From NCBI GenBank assembly GCA_002314855.1, contig DCHQ01000046.1, positions 15,907 through 69,618 of the forward strand: a stretch of 53,712 nucleotides of DNA, in the 5' to 3' direction. The stretch is from Lachnospiraceae bacterium UBA1748 (lineage in GTDB: Bacteria > Bacillota > Clostridia > Lachnospirales > Lachnospiraceae). Positions 17,277 through 26,475 of the stretch are shown here, one piece after another. Each line of letters opens with the position of its first letter. Positions within the stretch are counted from its first letter, which is position 1. The translations under genes were made by a program, and so were the position numbers. Below the pieces are notes generated by a model, which saw nothing but the letters and a program-made list of their open reading frames with translations, did no database searches and was not told the origin of the DNA.

Positions 17277-18587
17277 CTATTTTTCTATATAATATGCTGT
17301 TCCAAGTAACACGCCATCTGAAGAATATAAACTAAATGATACGCTATAGTGCTCCGAAGAGTTTCCTGTTGATGAATGAAGCTTTGCGAAAATACCATCA
17401 GGTCCATCAAAAAAGTCTTCTAATAATTTCTTCCCATCATCACCTGTTATATAACTAATATATATATCAGCACCAACTGAACCATAAACACATTCAGCAG
17501 TTGCATCGAAGAAAATCGTATTCCCAACAGCATATATTTCATCTGCACCGAGACCGTCTTTACATTTTTCTAACTCATCAGGATGTTCTTCGAAATATTC
17601 TTCAATTGACATTCCATCCTTGTCAGCGGATGCTTGAACACCATATAAATCATAGGTTATACCATTATTGGAATCCATTCTCATAAAAAGAACTTCGTCA
17701 TATGTATAGAATTCAATAATTATGCTGTCAGGTACGATGCCTGTTCTTTCTTCAAATTCAAGTAAAGACATATAGAACAAACCTGAATAATCACTTTCAC
17801 TAAATGATACTGCAGATAATTCGGTATCAATATCTTCAGCAAGATAATAAGCATAAGTAACATCATTATCCTTGATTATTGTCTGGATTTTACTATAATA
17901 ATAACTCTGATTCTGCTGTATACGTTCATCATCAGCTGCCAAATCGTCCCATAAGTCATTGTCATTATAATAATCTTCTATGGTGTAAGAATCATCTTCT
18001 ACTGCAGGCGAGATAGGTGGCTCATCTTCTATAATATCTTCTTCAAGCTTCCATATGGTATCGCCATCGCAGGTTACTTCTATGATTTCATCGTCTTCTA
18101 TAGTAAATTCGTATGTTTCATCACCAATTTCAAATGTATAATAGCCACTACCATCTTTCACTTTATGTTTTTCACTATCTGCAATCTTTTCTATATCTAT
18201 TTCTTTTAAAACATCTTTGTAGTTAGTGATTCCAGCTTCCTTTAGTGTATTAGAGATTTTTATCTCTTCGACTCCACCCCACAGAACCTTATCATTCTCG
18301 TCTGTAACCTGTGTTATTTCATAATCAGTGATTTCGAATGTATAAGTATCCCCATCAATGGTAAAAGTAAATGATCCGTTACCATTTTTCATTTTGTGCT
18401 TCTCTGAAGTTGCTTTATCATCACACTTAAGCTCTTTCAAAACTTCTTTATAGTTAGTGACGTCAGCTTCACTTAGCATATCTTTAATACTAATGTTGCC
18501 AGCCTTACCTCCAACATCAAATGAGCAACCTAACACTGATATACTCAAAACTATGATTATTAATCCTACAATAAATCGATTTCGCAT
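17277..18587 (-). CDS. Lipoprotein with two internal repeats and a DUF4854-like C-terminal region
   Basis: 436 residues. Signal peptide with lipobox VLGC near residue 21. Residues about 37-105 and 111-178 are a tandem duplication: NYKEVLKELKCDDKATSEKH versus NYKDVLKEIDIEKIADSEKH, each continuing with a short beta-strand set (FTFTIDGDTYTFEI, YTFEIGDETYEFTI). An acidic linker follows, then a C-terminal domain that includes MSIEEYFEEHPDELEKCKDG, recalling DUF4854 proteins common in Clostridia. Probably anchored to the outer face of the membrane; role unknown. Confidence 0.7.
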   Translation of the reverse strand: MRNRFIVGLIIIVLSISVLGCSFDVGGKAGNISIKDMLSEADVTNYKEVLKELKCDDKATSEKHKMKNGNGSFTFTIDGDTYTFEITDYEITQVTDENDKVLWGGVEEIKISNTLKEAGITNYKDVLKEIDIEKIADSEKHKVKDGSGYYTFEIGDETYEFTIEDDEIIEVTCDGDTIWKLEEDIIEDEPPISPAVEDDSYTIEDYYNDNDLWDDLAADDERIQQNQSYYYSKIQTIIKDNDVTYAYYLAEDIDTELSAVSFSESDYSGLFYMSLLEFEERTGIVPDSIIIEFYTYDEVLFMRMDSNNGITYDLYGVQASADKDGMSIEEYFEEHPDELEKCKDGLGADEIYAVGNTIFFDATAECVYGSVGADIYISYITGDDGKKLLEDFFDGPDGIFAKLHSSTGNSSEHYSVSFSLYSSDGVLLGTAYYIEK

Positions 18588-18710
18588 TTATATTATTCCT
18601 CCCTATAGTTTCACATTACCATATTAAGGATACGTTATCTATTTATTTTTTTATGGATGAATCTAAACATGGTATAATTCATTAGGAAAGTATCAGATTC
18701 AGAACAAATA

Positions 18711-18749
18711 AAAAAACACTTCATTGATAATTTACAATGAAGTGTTTTT
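18711..18749. terminator. Intrinsic terminator (DUF805 gene)
   Basis: Hairpin AAAAACACTTCATTG / CAATGAAGTGTTTTT. It lies 15 bases beyond the stop of the minus-strand DUF805 gene and gives T-runs on both strands. Confidence 0.85.
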
Positions 18750-18763
18750 CAGTTTATAGCTAT

Positions 18764-19237
18764 TTAAAATCTATTAAGATAATCATCTCCTGAGTAAGAT
18801 CCATTAGAACTATTAGTACTATTAGTACTATTAGAACTATTAGTGTCATTAGAATAATTATTGTCTGTATAGTGATTAATCTTAGGGTTAGGACCATATG
18901 CATTAGTGCCATAATCACCATCCGTAGCAAGCCAAATGATTAACAAAATACTTCCTATACATGGAACTAAGATTAAAAAATACCAGAAACCACTTCTTCC
19001 AGTATCGTGAAGACGACGAACAGCAACAGCGAGACTAGGAAGAAAGATTGCAATGCTATAAACCAAATATATTATTGCGGCGACAAATCCTATTCCATCG
19101 ACTCTCGAAAGTATATTGAGTGGAAATGTAATTATTGTATTTAATAAATAAAAATACCAATACTCACTTCTACGTGCTCTTCCATCAAAATTCGCATAAT
19201 TACTAAATACGCTTGCTATAGCTTCTCCAAAACTCAT
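18764..19237 (-). CDS. DUF805 family membrane protein
   Basis: 157 residues. Begins MSFGEAIASVFSNYANFDGR with RARRSEYWYF, the hallmark start of DUF805 (YhaH-like) proteins, then three or four hydrophobic helices and the conserved VRRLHDTGRSGFWYF motif near 90. The last 25 residues are an Asn/Ser/Thr repeat (NSTNSTNSSNGS), encoded by a near-repeating nonanucleotide run at about 18801-18860, followed by a polar tail. Ribosome site AAAGGAG. Function of DUF805 unknown. Confidence 0.85.
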   Translation of the reverse strand: MSFGEAIASVFSNYANFDGRARRSEYWYFYLLNTIITFPLNILSRVDGIGFVAAIIYLVYSIAIFLPSLAVAVRRLHDTGRSGFWYFLILVPCIGSILLIIWLATDGDYGTNAYGPNPKINHYTDNNYSNDTNSSNSTNSTNSSNGSYSGDDYLNRF

Positions 19238-19308
19238 TTTTTTCTCCTTTTATAATTTTTTTGTGTTTAAATCATAATACAAGTTCTTCAAAGTGTAAAT
19301 ATACTTTA

Positions 19309-19321
19309 GCCCCGTCCCTGG
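19309..19321. repeat. Degenerate GGGGACGG repeat fragment, copy D
   Basis: GCCCCGTCCCTGG directly before the stop codon of the ProX-like gene; matches the CCCCGTCCCC block of the other copies. Confidence 0.4.
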
Positions 19322-19876
19322 TTATTCCCCTATTAACTTTACCTTTATCATATCATGATGCATAGCCTCTATTAATTTACCAAAGATATCGTCTGTATAC
19401 AGTTTCAAACTGGTTGTATTAATACAAGGATGGCATCCTACAAATTGACCCTTCAGTACATCCTCATCTACTATGAGCTGAACTTTGTTGTCAGTATCAT
19501 TCATAAGTCCGAGAACACTTACTGACCCTGGAGTTATATCAAGATACTCCTGCATATATTCTGGCTCTGCAAAACTTAATCTTGCACAGCCAAGCTGTCC
19601 ACTAAGTTCCTTAGTTTTGAACACTTTATCCCCAGGCATCATGAGAAGATAAAACTGCGTATGCTGCCTGTTACATAAAAATAAGTTCTTGCATACTACT
19701 GCCTCAAGTATGGCATCTATTTTTAGACAATCCTCCATAGTATCAGCATTGGCATCAGGATGATCGCATCGCCAATACTCAAGTCCTAGCGAGTCCAATA
19801 ACTCATAGCATCTCTTCTCTTTATCCAGTCTATCCTCGTAGTTTTCAGGACTTCCTTTTTCAAGTTTTAATTCCAT
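19322..19876 (-). CDS. ProX/YbaK-type aminoacyl-tRNA deacylase (prolyl-tRNA editing family)
   Basis: 184 residues. Matches the trans-editing family that removes wrongly attached amino acids from tRNA. Visible family features are KNLFLCNRQHTQFYLLM, the lysine in DKVFKTKELSGQLG, ITPGSVSVLGLMND near 130, and the C-terminal FVGCHPCINTTSLKL. The N-terminal CYELLDSLGLEYWRCDHPDA fits ProXp-ala (PrdX) best. No prolyl-tRNA synthetase gene is adjacent, so it acts in trans. Terminates at a degenerate repeat. Confidence 0.85.
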   Translation of the reverse strand: MELKLEKGSPENYEDRLDKEKRCYELLDSLGLEYWRCDHPDANADTMEDCLKIDAILEAVVCKNLFLCNRQHTQFYLLMMPGDKVFKTKELSGQLGCARLSFAEPEYMQEYLDITPGSVSVLGLMNDTDNKVQLIVDEDVLKGQFVGCHPCINTTSLKLYTDDIFGKLIEAMHHDMIKVKLIGE

Positions 19877-19935
19877 TTTTATTCATCCTCACTATAGTTG
19901 TACTAATATTATGAATTTAAGATTTGAGCCACAAA

Positions 19936-19945
19936 CCCCGTCCCC
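19936..19945. repeat. Degenerate GGGGACGG repeat fragment, copy E
   Basis: CCCCGTCCCC within ACAAACCCCGTCCCCAAGAT. GTCAC and ATGT blocks on its minus-strand upstream side faintly recall copy C. Confidence 0.45.
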
Positions 19946-19998
19946 AAGATACATATTAGGACATCGTGACATATCTGTAAATGAACAGATAAAATATG

Positions 19999-20028
19999 TT
20001 GATTTTTTTCCATAAATATCGTTATACT
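19999..20028 (+). promoter_or_regulatory. Promoter of the acidic lipoprotein gene
   Basis: TTGATT (19999-20004), 18-base spacer, TATACT (20023-20028). The ribosome site AAGGGAG lies before the ATG at 20074. Confidence 0.55.
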
Positions 20029-20073
20029 TATACGTATTGTTAGTATAAAAATAAATCAAAGGGAGAAGCATTT

Positions 20074-21072
20074 ATGAAATTTAAAAAATTATCTGTTATG
20101 TTCCTCATTGGATTAATGGCATTCTCTATGGCTGCATGCTCTGGAGAAGAGACTGATTCAAAGAAGGACAAAAAGAAAGTTGAAGAGTCTGAGGAAGTAT
20201 CCGTACCAAGTAAGCGTGATGCCAAAAAGGCTGCTGAAGAAGAATACGATATGTCATTTGAATTCGTATCAGAAGATATTTCTAAAAAAGAAGACAGTGC
20301 TGAATGGGTATTTGTTTCTAAGGATGGTACTCTTCAGGTAACAGTATCTTGGTCTGATGAAGATCCAGACGAATTCGAGTTCGATGATGAAGAGCTTGAA
20401 GTAGAAGACGATGATGACGATGTTATTGATGACGACGACGACGTAGTTGTTGATGACGAGGTTGTTATTGAAGATGATGACGACGATGATGTTGTTGTTA
20501 CTAATGACAAGCCTGATAACACAACACATGAAAAAGTTGATGGACTTAGCGATGTATATGCTGACCTTGATAACAGATCATTTGTTATTAATGGCAAAGT
20601 ATATGAGCTTGGTGTAACAACACTTCAGGAAATGATTGATGACGGTGTTCCATTCAATGAAAATGACATCGCTAATGCAGGTAACAATCTTAACAAGAAT
20701 TATACATCAGGTGCATTTAAGATTGATCTTGGTGATTACTATCACTTTAGCGTATATGTATCAAACTTCACTGATTCAAATATGCCAGCTAATGAATGTA
20801 TTGTAACTGAGGTATATTTACCAGTTCACCAGGATGAAGAGCCTAATGGTATTGTTTCTTTTGCATTCCCATTAGATATCACTGAGGATGAGCTTCGTGA
20901 GAATTCTGGTGACCCAACAGACTTTAGAGAGTATGTTTCTGACGATGGAAAGTGGACAACTCACTATTGCAAGTACCAGATTGACTCAACAAAGTATTAT
21001 GGTAGCTCAGGATATGATTTTGAGTTCTCAAATGGTGAGTTAAAATACCTCACAATTGACTACTTACCATAA
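20074..21072 (+). CDS. Lipoprotein with a long poly-aspartate linker
   Basis: 332 residues. Signal peptide with lipobox MAAC near residue 21. A Lys/Glu-rich segment is followed by an extreme Asp/Glu/Val stretch at about residues 95-145 (DDDDDVIDDDDDVVVDDEV), then a folded C-terminal domain of about 180 residues. The Asp tract is encoded by mixed GAT and GAC codons, so selection on the protein is more likely than simple DNA slippage. Such tracts can bind divalent cations or act as charged spacers at the surface. Single gene with its own promoter and a strong terminator. Confidence 0.75.
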   Translation: MKFKKLSVMFLIGLMAFSMAACSGEETDSKKDKKKVEESEEVSVPSKRDAKKAAEEEYDMSFEFVSEDISKKEDSAEWVFVSKDGTLQVTVSWSDEDPDEFEFDDEELEVEDDDDDVIDDDDDVVVDDEVVIEDDDDDDVVVTNDKPDNTTHEKVDGLSDVYADLDNRSFVINGKVYELGVTTLQEMIDDGVPFNENDIANAGNNLNKNYTSGAFKIDLGDYYHFSVYVSNFTDSNMPANECIVTEVYLPVHQDEEPNGIVSFAFPLDITEDELRENSGDPTDFREYVSDDGKWTTHYCKYQIDSTKYYGSSGYDFEFSNGELKYLTIDYLP

Positions 21073-21089
21073 TTTCTAGAAATTAATTA

Positions 21090-21125
21090 AGGGTTGAATG
21101 TTTGCTTAAACATTCAACCCTTTTT
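21090..21125. terminator. Bidirectional terminator between convergent lipoprotein genes
   Basis: Stem AGGGTTGAATGTTT / AAACATTCAACCCT with a GCTT loop and a T-run. Confidence 0.9.
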
Positions 21126-21144
21126 ATTTTACGCTATTACAATA

Positions 21145-22758
21145 TTAAAAATGTGTTTCCCATATAATCTTATCTTTATAGAAAATAGGTTTTATAGGAT
21201 ACTCATCATACATTAAGAAGTATCCATCATCTGTCAAATATGTGCTAAGTCTTGAGAAGGTTAAATAACAAAATACCATTCCATCTTCCTGACTAAGTAT
21301 ACCCACATAATTAATGTAATCCGTATCTCCTTCTGAAAAATAGAGAACACATTCATAGCTGCCATTGCCATCAACATCAGCAATTAATGTATCCACAATT
21401 TCAGCATCACTACTCATATACTCATACATAACACCTTCTAATAAAAGTGACTGTATATCAATGGCTCCCACATTCTTCATATAGCCATCACCTACGGCAT
21501 AGACGAATTCATCGTTCTCTAGTACAGCTGAGTAAAACTTATCGGCGCTACCCTCATCAGCTACATCCTTACTGAAAGAATACTTAGGAAGTTCTCCATT
21601 ATACATATCAAAGAGTAAATAGTTATCAAGTTCTTCGTAGCTAATATACTTTGTGCCAGGATACTCCGCTGTTACATCTGTATATTCAAAGTCCTCAATC
21701 CAGTTACCATCATCATCGTAGCCACTCTCTTCTAGTATCGTGTCATATACAAATTCATCATCCACTAAACTGATATAGTATAAGGCGCCATATCCCATAT
21801 GTCCATTATACTGATACATACCGTTGCCAGAATTAGAATAGAATGATGAATGACCACTCCATATATTTCCTAAACTTTGTATCCCTGCTCCATCATATGT
21901 ACAAATATCATCGTTATAATCGGCTTCACAGGTTCCCTTTTTGATGATAAGCTCTGGAATACCGTCATCTGTAATATCACACAGTGCGTATGCATAAGGA
22001 TACTCTGAACCATCATCCAGCGAATATGGGTCTTCAACTGCTTGCTCTGATATTTCCTGAAGCTTATTATAATATGCTTCTTCCCATGTTCCCGAGCTAG
22101 GAATATACTCGTACTCATATCCACCTGAAGCACCATCTGTCATGGAAGTGAAATCAAGAGACTTCGCATAGTCCTCTACTAAACTTTGAATATCTTCTAG
22201 CTCTGTAATACCATACGAATATCCACTATGAATCATAGTCTGGTTGCCGTCTGTATCATAGAATACAAAATCCCATCCTTCTCCATCGCAGGCATCTACA
22301 TACTCATTTACAAAAGTGTCATTGGTTGCTGCGTTAATTCCAAAAAGATAGAGAGTAACATAGTCATCATCCGAAAGCTGGCCTCCAGCCACTTTATCAG
22401 GGGATATATTATATGCATTTGTTATGATAATTGTACCGTCATAATAAACATCATAGGTTGAATAGTACCAGTAATCGTCCGCAGGATTAACCAAATCCCA
22501 ATTATAATTCATAAGACTTAGCATTAACCCATCATTCTCTTTGAGCTTATCTATATCAATGTCTTCTTCTGTAAGAACGTTTTTGTCCTTTTTATTCTTC
22601 TTATCTTTTTTATCTTTCTTGTCCTTTTTATCCTTTTTATCCTTTTTGGTACTTTCTACTGTTTCATTATCCTTACCAAAACTTATACCTTCACATCCTG
22701 AAAGGACCATGGCTGACAGTGACAAAGCCATAACAATCTGTAATAATCTTTTTTTCAT
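21145..22758 (-). CDS. Lipoprotein with Lys-Asp repeat linker and FG-GAP-like segment
   Basis: 537 residues from the ATG at 22758, which has AGAGGAC upstream. Signal peptide with lipobox VLSGC, then a positively charged repeat of KKD units (about residues 37-58) that could bind the cell wall or teichoic acids. Two Asp-loop segments, DITDDGIPELIIK and DVDGNGSYECVLY, resemble FG-GAP/VCBS blades as in the lipoprotein at 7641. The C-terminus is unassigned. It converges on the poly-Asp lipoprotein. Confidence 0.75.
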   Translation of the reverse strand: MKKRLLQIVMALSLSAMVLSGCEGISFGKDNETVESTKKDKKDKKDKKDKKDKKNKKDKNVLTEEDIDIDKLKENDGLMLSLMNYNWDLVNPADDYWYYSTYDVYYDGTIIITNAYNISPDKVAGGQLSDDDYVTLYLFGINAATNDTFVNEYVDACDGEGWDFVFYDTDGNQTMIHSGYSYGITELEDIQSLVEDYAKSLDFTSMTDGASGGYEYEYIPSSGTWEEAYYNKLQEISEQAVEDPYSLDDGSEYPYAYALCDITDDGIPELIIKKGTCEADYNDDICTYDGAGIQSLGNIWSGHSSFYSNSGNGMYQYNGHMGYGALYYISLVDDEFVYDTILEESGYDDDGNWIEDFEYTDVTAEYPGTKYISYEELDNYLLFDMYNGELPKYSFSKDVADEGSADKFYSAVLENDEFVYAVGDGYMKNVGAIDIQSLLLEGVMYEYMSSDAEIVDTLIADVDGNGSYECVLYFSEGDTDYINYVGILSQEDGMVFCYLTFSRLSTYLTDDGYFLMYDEYPIKPIFYKDKIIWETHF

Positions 22759-22878
22759 AATAAGTCCTCTTTCTAGTTCTGACATCACTATATTTAATCA
22801 GTGACTTCTAAATTTTGCATATATTATTATACACGAATTTTCTTATATTTTTCTTTTTATATGGTTAGTTTTTGTACT

Positions 22879-22912
22879 AAAAAACCTCACTGGGATTACC
22901 AATGAGGTTTTA
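22879..22912. terminator. Intrinsic terminator (PTPS-like gene)
   Basis: AAAACCTCACTGG / CCAATGAGGTTTT hairpin downstream of the minus-strand PTPS-like gene. Confidence 0.8.
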
Positions 22913-22935
22913 ATTATTTACGAATCAGTTAATCT

Positions 22936-23505
22936 TTATTTGTTTTTCTCATATCCACATTTTGGACACTTTCCATGCTCATCAAGAGCTATACCACATA
23001 GCGGACATCTGTCCATTGTTCCCGTTACTTCGAATATTTCACTGGCGGCGTTATCACCACTTGTAAATGTGATTTTCGAAATATTCAGCTTATCCTTAAG
23101 TAGCTCATATGTTATCTTAATCATGCCCTCAACCGTCATTGTTTCCTTGGTAACTACAAGGCGACAGTTAGGATAAGCCTGGGCCAGTTCTGTTTCGAAA
23201 GCACAGCCCATCATGGTATTTTGAGGTGAACCATTTTTAATACCCTGCTTTTCATATACATCAAGTACTGCTGGTAATAATGGATCATCACTTCGAAGTA
23301 TAAGCGCATGATCGAAGTTCTTTAGTACTGACCAGGCAGTCTTTTTGATTTCATTGCAGGGGAATACCATATTAACACCTTTATTAATACAGTCCTCAAC
23401 CTCTATGGTCATAATCCCCGTATGTCCATGTAAGTACTGGGCTTCACCTTTAAACCCATAGAATCTATGAGCATATTGCAGGCTAAATGTTGTAATACTT
23501 TTCAT
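22936..23505 (-). CDS. 6-pyruvoyl-tetrahydropterin synthase/QueD-fold protein with C-terminal zinc ribbon
   Basis: 189 residues from the ATG at 23505 after AAAGGAG; the frame extends to 23550 without a site. The PTPS/QueD core is visible: AHRF (first zinc His), LHGHTG (two further His, near 28) and FDHALIL (near 60). The position where QueD has its catalytic Cys, three residues before LHGH, is Ala (EAQYLHGH), so the standard reaction is doubtful. The C-terminus adds a zinc ribbon, CPLCGI...CPKCG, not found in normal QueD. No queC, queE or folE gene is near. It is a single gene. Confidence 0.7.
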   Translation of the reverse strand: MKSITTFSLQYAHRFYGFKGEAQYLHGHTGIMTIEVEDCINKGVNMVFPCNEIKKTAWSVLKNFDHALILRSDDPLLPAVLDVYEKQGIKNGSPQNTMMGCAFETELAQAYPNCRLVVTKETMTVEGMIKITYELLKDKLNISKITFTSGDNAASEIFEVTGTMDRCPLCGIALDEHGKCPKCGYEKNK

Positions 23506-23672
23506 ACTGATTGCTCCTTTCATATATTTTCGAATATGTGATTCGTACATTAATGATAAGAGTGAAAGAGGCTGCTATCAGTATTTAGTAAGATACATTA
23601 TGCTTTTATATCTACCAGTAATTCTTTTTTTATAAACTTTCCTTTTCAAAATCCTTGTATTAAAAAATAGTA

Positions 23673-23714
23673 TAAAAAAACTCACAAAAACTTTTTTGAG
23701 GTTTTTGTGAGCTT
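23673..23714. terminator. Intrinsic terminator (MCP gene)
   Basis: CTCACAAAAAC / GTTTTTGTGAG hairpin flanked by A- and T-runs on both sides. Confidence 0.85.
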
Positions 23715-23737
23715 TCAGTTATTATTTTATATATTTA

Positions 23738-25243
23738 TTAATTTACCTCTGTGGCTGCAAGTACTTTTGCGCTGTCTGTAAGAGATTTTACGAGATCAGC
23801 AACATTGCTGGTAATCTCCTGATTCTGTCTGTTACTTTCGTATGTAACATTAGTATGAGCATATACTTCTTCGGATATAGCTGAGATTGTCTGCACGCTT
23901 TCAACAATAACATTGTTAGCACTGTTAAGATTAGAAAGTCTCTTATCAAGATTTACTGACTGATTCTTAATCTCTTCAATATTGTTAACAATTGTATTGA
24001 AGCTATTTCCTGTTCGGCTTGCTGCATCAGCCTGACGTTCATTGGACTCAATCATGTTATTAACAGCATTCTCAACCTTAAGAAGCTGATTAGAAATATC
24101 ATTAATAAGTCTTACAATATTCTCAGTAGCACCTGAGGTCTGTCCTGCAAGCTGAGAAATCTCAGATGCAACAACTGCAAATCCTCTACCAGCCTCACCT
24201 GCTCTTGCTGCCTCAATGGAAGCGTTAAGAGAAAGAAGACTTGTCTGATTAGCCACGTTATTGATAAGATCTGTAATCTGATTCATCTTACCAGTTGTTT
24301 CCTGGAAAGTCTTAAGAGCTACTGAAACCTCACTACTTGCTTTCATGGAATCATCAGTGAGCTTATTCATCTCAGACATACAGTTACGTCCATCAGTTAC
24401 AGCATCCATTGTTGTAGCTATACTACTGTTAATAATCTTAGAAGCATTCTCAACCTCGGAAGCACATTTCTGAATCTCATCTGTCTGAAGGAGCTGATTC
24501 TGTACGGCCTCGGCTGTTTCCTGAGAACCTGCCTGAACCTCACTCATCGCTTCCATAGTGCTGGTAACAGAATCATTAAGTACATTCATCTTATCAGCTA
24601 TTACTTCAATATCTTTGGTCATACTACCTGAGATATTAATTATTGTATCAAGAACATCTTTTGTTTTATCCTTTTCAGAAGTAATTCTTAATTTATTAAT
24701 ATCTTGAAAAGCCAGGGATGTTCTAACTGTTAGGATGATATACGCAACTACTAATACCATAAGTAGAATCTGTATTTCAAATACTGGCATATTATCAGAA
24801 TTAATATTTCCTGCAACGGCTTGTCTGATTACATCAATCACATTAACCGTAACAACCCCTGCACCCATTAAGGCTGTATACCTTTTGTCCATATACAGTG
24901 TTACGATTAACAGCATTGGAATAGCGTATGTAAATACAAGATTATTGGCAGCTGTGAATAATACGAATATGTAAAGGACAGCAAAACCAAGTCCTACAGC
25001 ATGACGTATTATCCAGTGACTTTTATCTTTACTATAGAAAAACCACGCAAGTGCAACTGGAATGATACATAGCACCATAACTATTGCTGTATATGGCAGG
25101 TCTCTGTGACCCTTTATTCCTTCCATAAGATAAGCAAGTGCGATAACTGCGTCAATTATCGTTACTGAAAGTGAAACCATATGGTTAGCTAAAGCAGTTT
25201 CCTTTTTATTAGATATATCTCGTGAATTAATTAATGTACCCAT
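23738..25243 (-). CDS. Methyl-accepting chemotaxis protein with multi-pass N-terminal membrane domain
   Basis: 501 residues from the ATG at 25243 after GGAGT. About six hydrophobic helices occupy residues 20-180, with no large periplasmic sensor, followed by a coiled-coil signalling domain. The conserved hairpin tip LSLNASIEAARAGEAGRGFAV is near residue 345. This tip binds CheA/CheW. The many-helix sensor suggests a signal sensed in the membrane. No che genes lie nearby in the window, so it would work with an array encoded elsewhere. Confidence 0.85.
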   Translation of the reverse strand: MGTLINSRDISNKKETALANHMVSLSVTIIDAVIALAYLMEGIKGHRDLPYTAIVMVLCIIPVALAWFFYSKDKSHWIIRHAVGLGFAVLYIFVLFTAANNLVFTYAIPMLLIVTLYMDKRYTALMGAGVVTVNVIDVIRQAVAGNINSDNMPVFEIQILLMVLVVAYIILTVRTSLAFQDINKLRITSEKDKTKDVLDTIINISGSMTKDIEVIADKMNVLNDSVTSTMEAMSEVQAGSQETAEAVQNQLLQTDEIQKCASEVENASKIINSSIATTMDAVTDGRNCMSEMNKLTDDSMKASSEVSVALKTFQETTGKMNQITDLINNVANQTSLLSLNASIEAARAGEAGRGFAVVASEISQLAGQTSGATENIVRLINDISNQLLKVENAVNNMIESNERQADAASRTGNSFNTIVNNIEEIKNQSVNLDKRLSNLNSANNVIVESVQTISAISEEVYAHTNVTYESNRQNQEITSNVADLVKSLTDSAKVLAATEVN

Positions 25244-25355
25244 AAAGCTACTCCTCATTTAACAAATACATTTTTTCATACACTATATTCTAACATTTTT
25301 TATGCTAATTTTACAAGTAATTTGTTATATTCTGCCCATTATTTGTTAAATATAG

Positions 25356-26435
25356 TTAATTAACCCCAACAATTCGTAGCATTTTTTCTCTATCTACAAT
25401 ATATGGACAATTTTTCAGCTTCATTTCATTTGACAGAATCTCTTCAGCACTCAAAATCAGTATCTCTTCATCTAATTTTTCTGCTGTACAAACCTTTGAA
25501 TAGAAATCGGCAAGCTCATCAGCATCGCCAAAACCAGACCATTTTAATACATTATCCCTGTCTGTCTTGTCGGCTTCTCGTAAGTATCCAGCCTGAAAAT
25601 AACCTACACCCATTCCATGAGGCATACCTCTTCTTACAGTCACTGGATAACTAAGGCCATGTGGAAGGCTTGTACCTGTCATAGATATGGCCATACCTGC
25701 CATGGATGAAGCAAGCATCATATTATCAAGATCTGACGAAGCCACCTCTCGCTTTCCTTCCAGTACATCTTTACTTCTTGCCCATACCTTTAATCCCTTT
25801 TCAACCATCATACGGCTATAATCAGTGGCATTGGTGTTGATATAACTTTCATAAAAATGAGCTAACGCATCCACTGCAGTGTTATGAAGAACACTAACTG
25901 GTGCATATCCCAAATATTTGCTGTCTACAAGTGCATATCTTGGGAATACTTTGTGAGGAATTGAACCCTTGGCCAAAAGCTCTGTTCTGGTAAGAATAGA
26001 ATAAGGAGTTACCTCTGAACCTGTTCCGCAGGTTGTAGGTATTGCAACTACTGGCAGAGCTTCATCACTTCCCTTTGTATATAAATAATCCTTGTCCTTA
26101 CCGCTGTGAAAAATCATAAGAGCAATGGCTTTGGCTGCATCAAGAGGTGAGCCACCACCAATACCTATTACAAAATCCACCTTATTACTAATGCCCATAT
26201 CCCTGGCGCGCATAACTGTATCAACACTTGGATTTTCTTCTATTTCGCTAAATATCACATATTCTTTTTTATTACTTGTCAGTGCAGCTATAACATCAGC
26301 TAAGGAACCATTGGCTCTTGCGGAGCTTCGGCCAGTTACAATAAGTGCTCTGTTTCCAAGAATACACCACTCCTCACTTTTATTAATAACTACATCCTTC
26401 TCCTGATATACCTTGGTTGGCATATAAAAAAACAT
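25356..26435 (-). CDS. Iron-containing alcohol dehydrogenase
   Basis: 359 residues from the ATG at 26435, supported by AAAGGATG upstream; the longer frame would overlap the previous gene. Nucleotide binding GIGGGSPLDAAKAIA is near residue 95. Fe ligands are seen in DALAHFYESY (about 187), LPHGLSYP (about 259) and MPHGMGVG (about 273), so the metal site looks complete. The enzyme interconverts an alcohol and an aldehyde with NAD(P)H. It follows the acetyl-transfer operon in the same direction with a 40-base gap, but a functional link is only inferred. Confidence 0.85.
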   Translation of the reverse strand: MFFYMPTKVYQEKDVVINKSEEWCILGNRALIVTGRSSARANGSLADVIAALTSNKKEYVIFSEIEENPSVDTVMRARDMGISNKVDFVIGIGGGSPLDAAKAIALMIFHSGKDKDYLYTKGSDEALPVVAIPTTCGTGSEVTPYSILTRTELLAKGSIPHKVFPRYALVDSKYLGYAPVSVLHNTAVDALAHFYESYINTNATDYSRMMVEKGLKVWARSKDVLEGKREVASSDLDNMMLASSMAGMAISMTGTSLPHGLSYPVTVRRGMPHGMGVGYFQAGYLREADKTDRDNVLKWSGFGDADELADFYSKVCTAEKLDEEILILSAEEILSNEMKLKNCPYIVDREKMLRIVGVN

Positions 26436-26475
26436 ATCTATCATCCTTTCACTGTATTCACACTTTTTTAATTCA

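Noticed and set aside
18801..18860. Short repeating units resembling a CRISPR or minisatellite
   Set aside because: The repeats are in frame within the DUF805 gene and encode an Asn/Ser/Thr tail; units are about nine bases, with no spacers.
20334..20597. Minus-strand ORF rich in Ser opposite the poly-Asp tract
   Set aside because: It is the reverse reading of the repetitive GAT/GAC codons; no ribosome site and the plus-strand lipoprotein is clearly real.
22541..22804. Plus-strand ORF rich in Ser/Leu/Phe repeats
   Set aside because: Reverse reading of the Lys-Asp repeat of the lipoprotein gene; no supporting signals.
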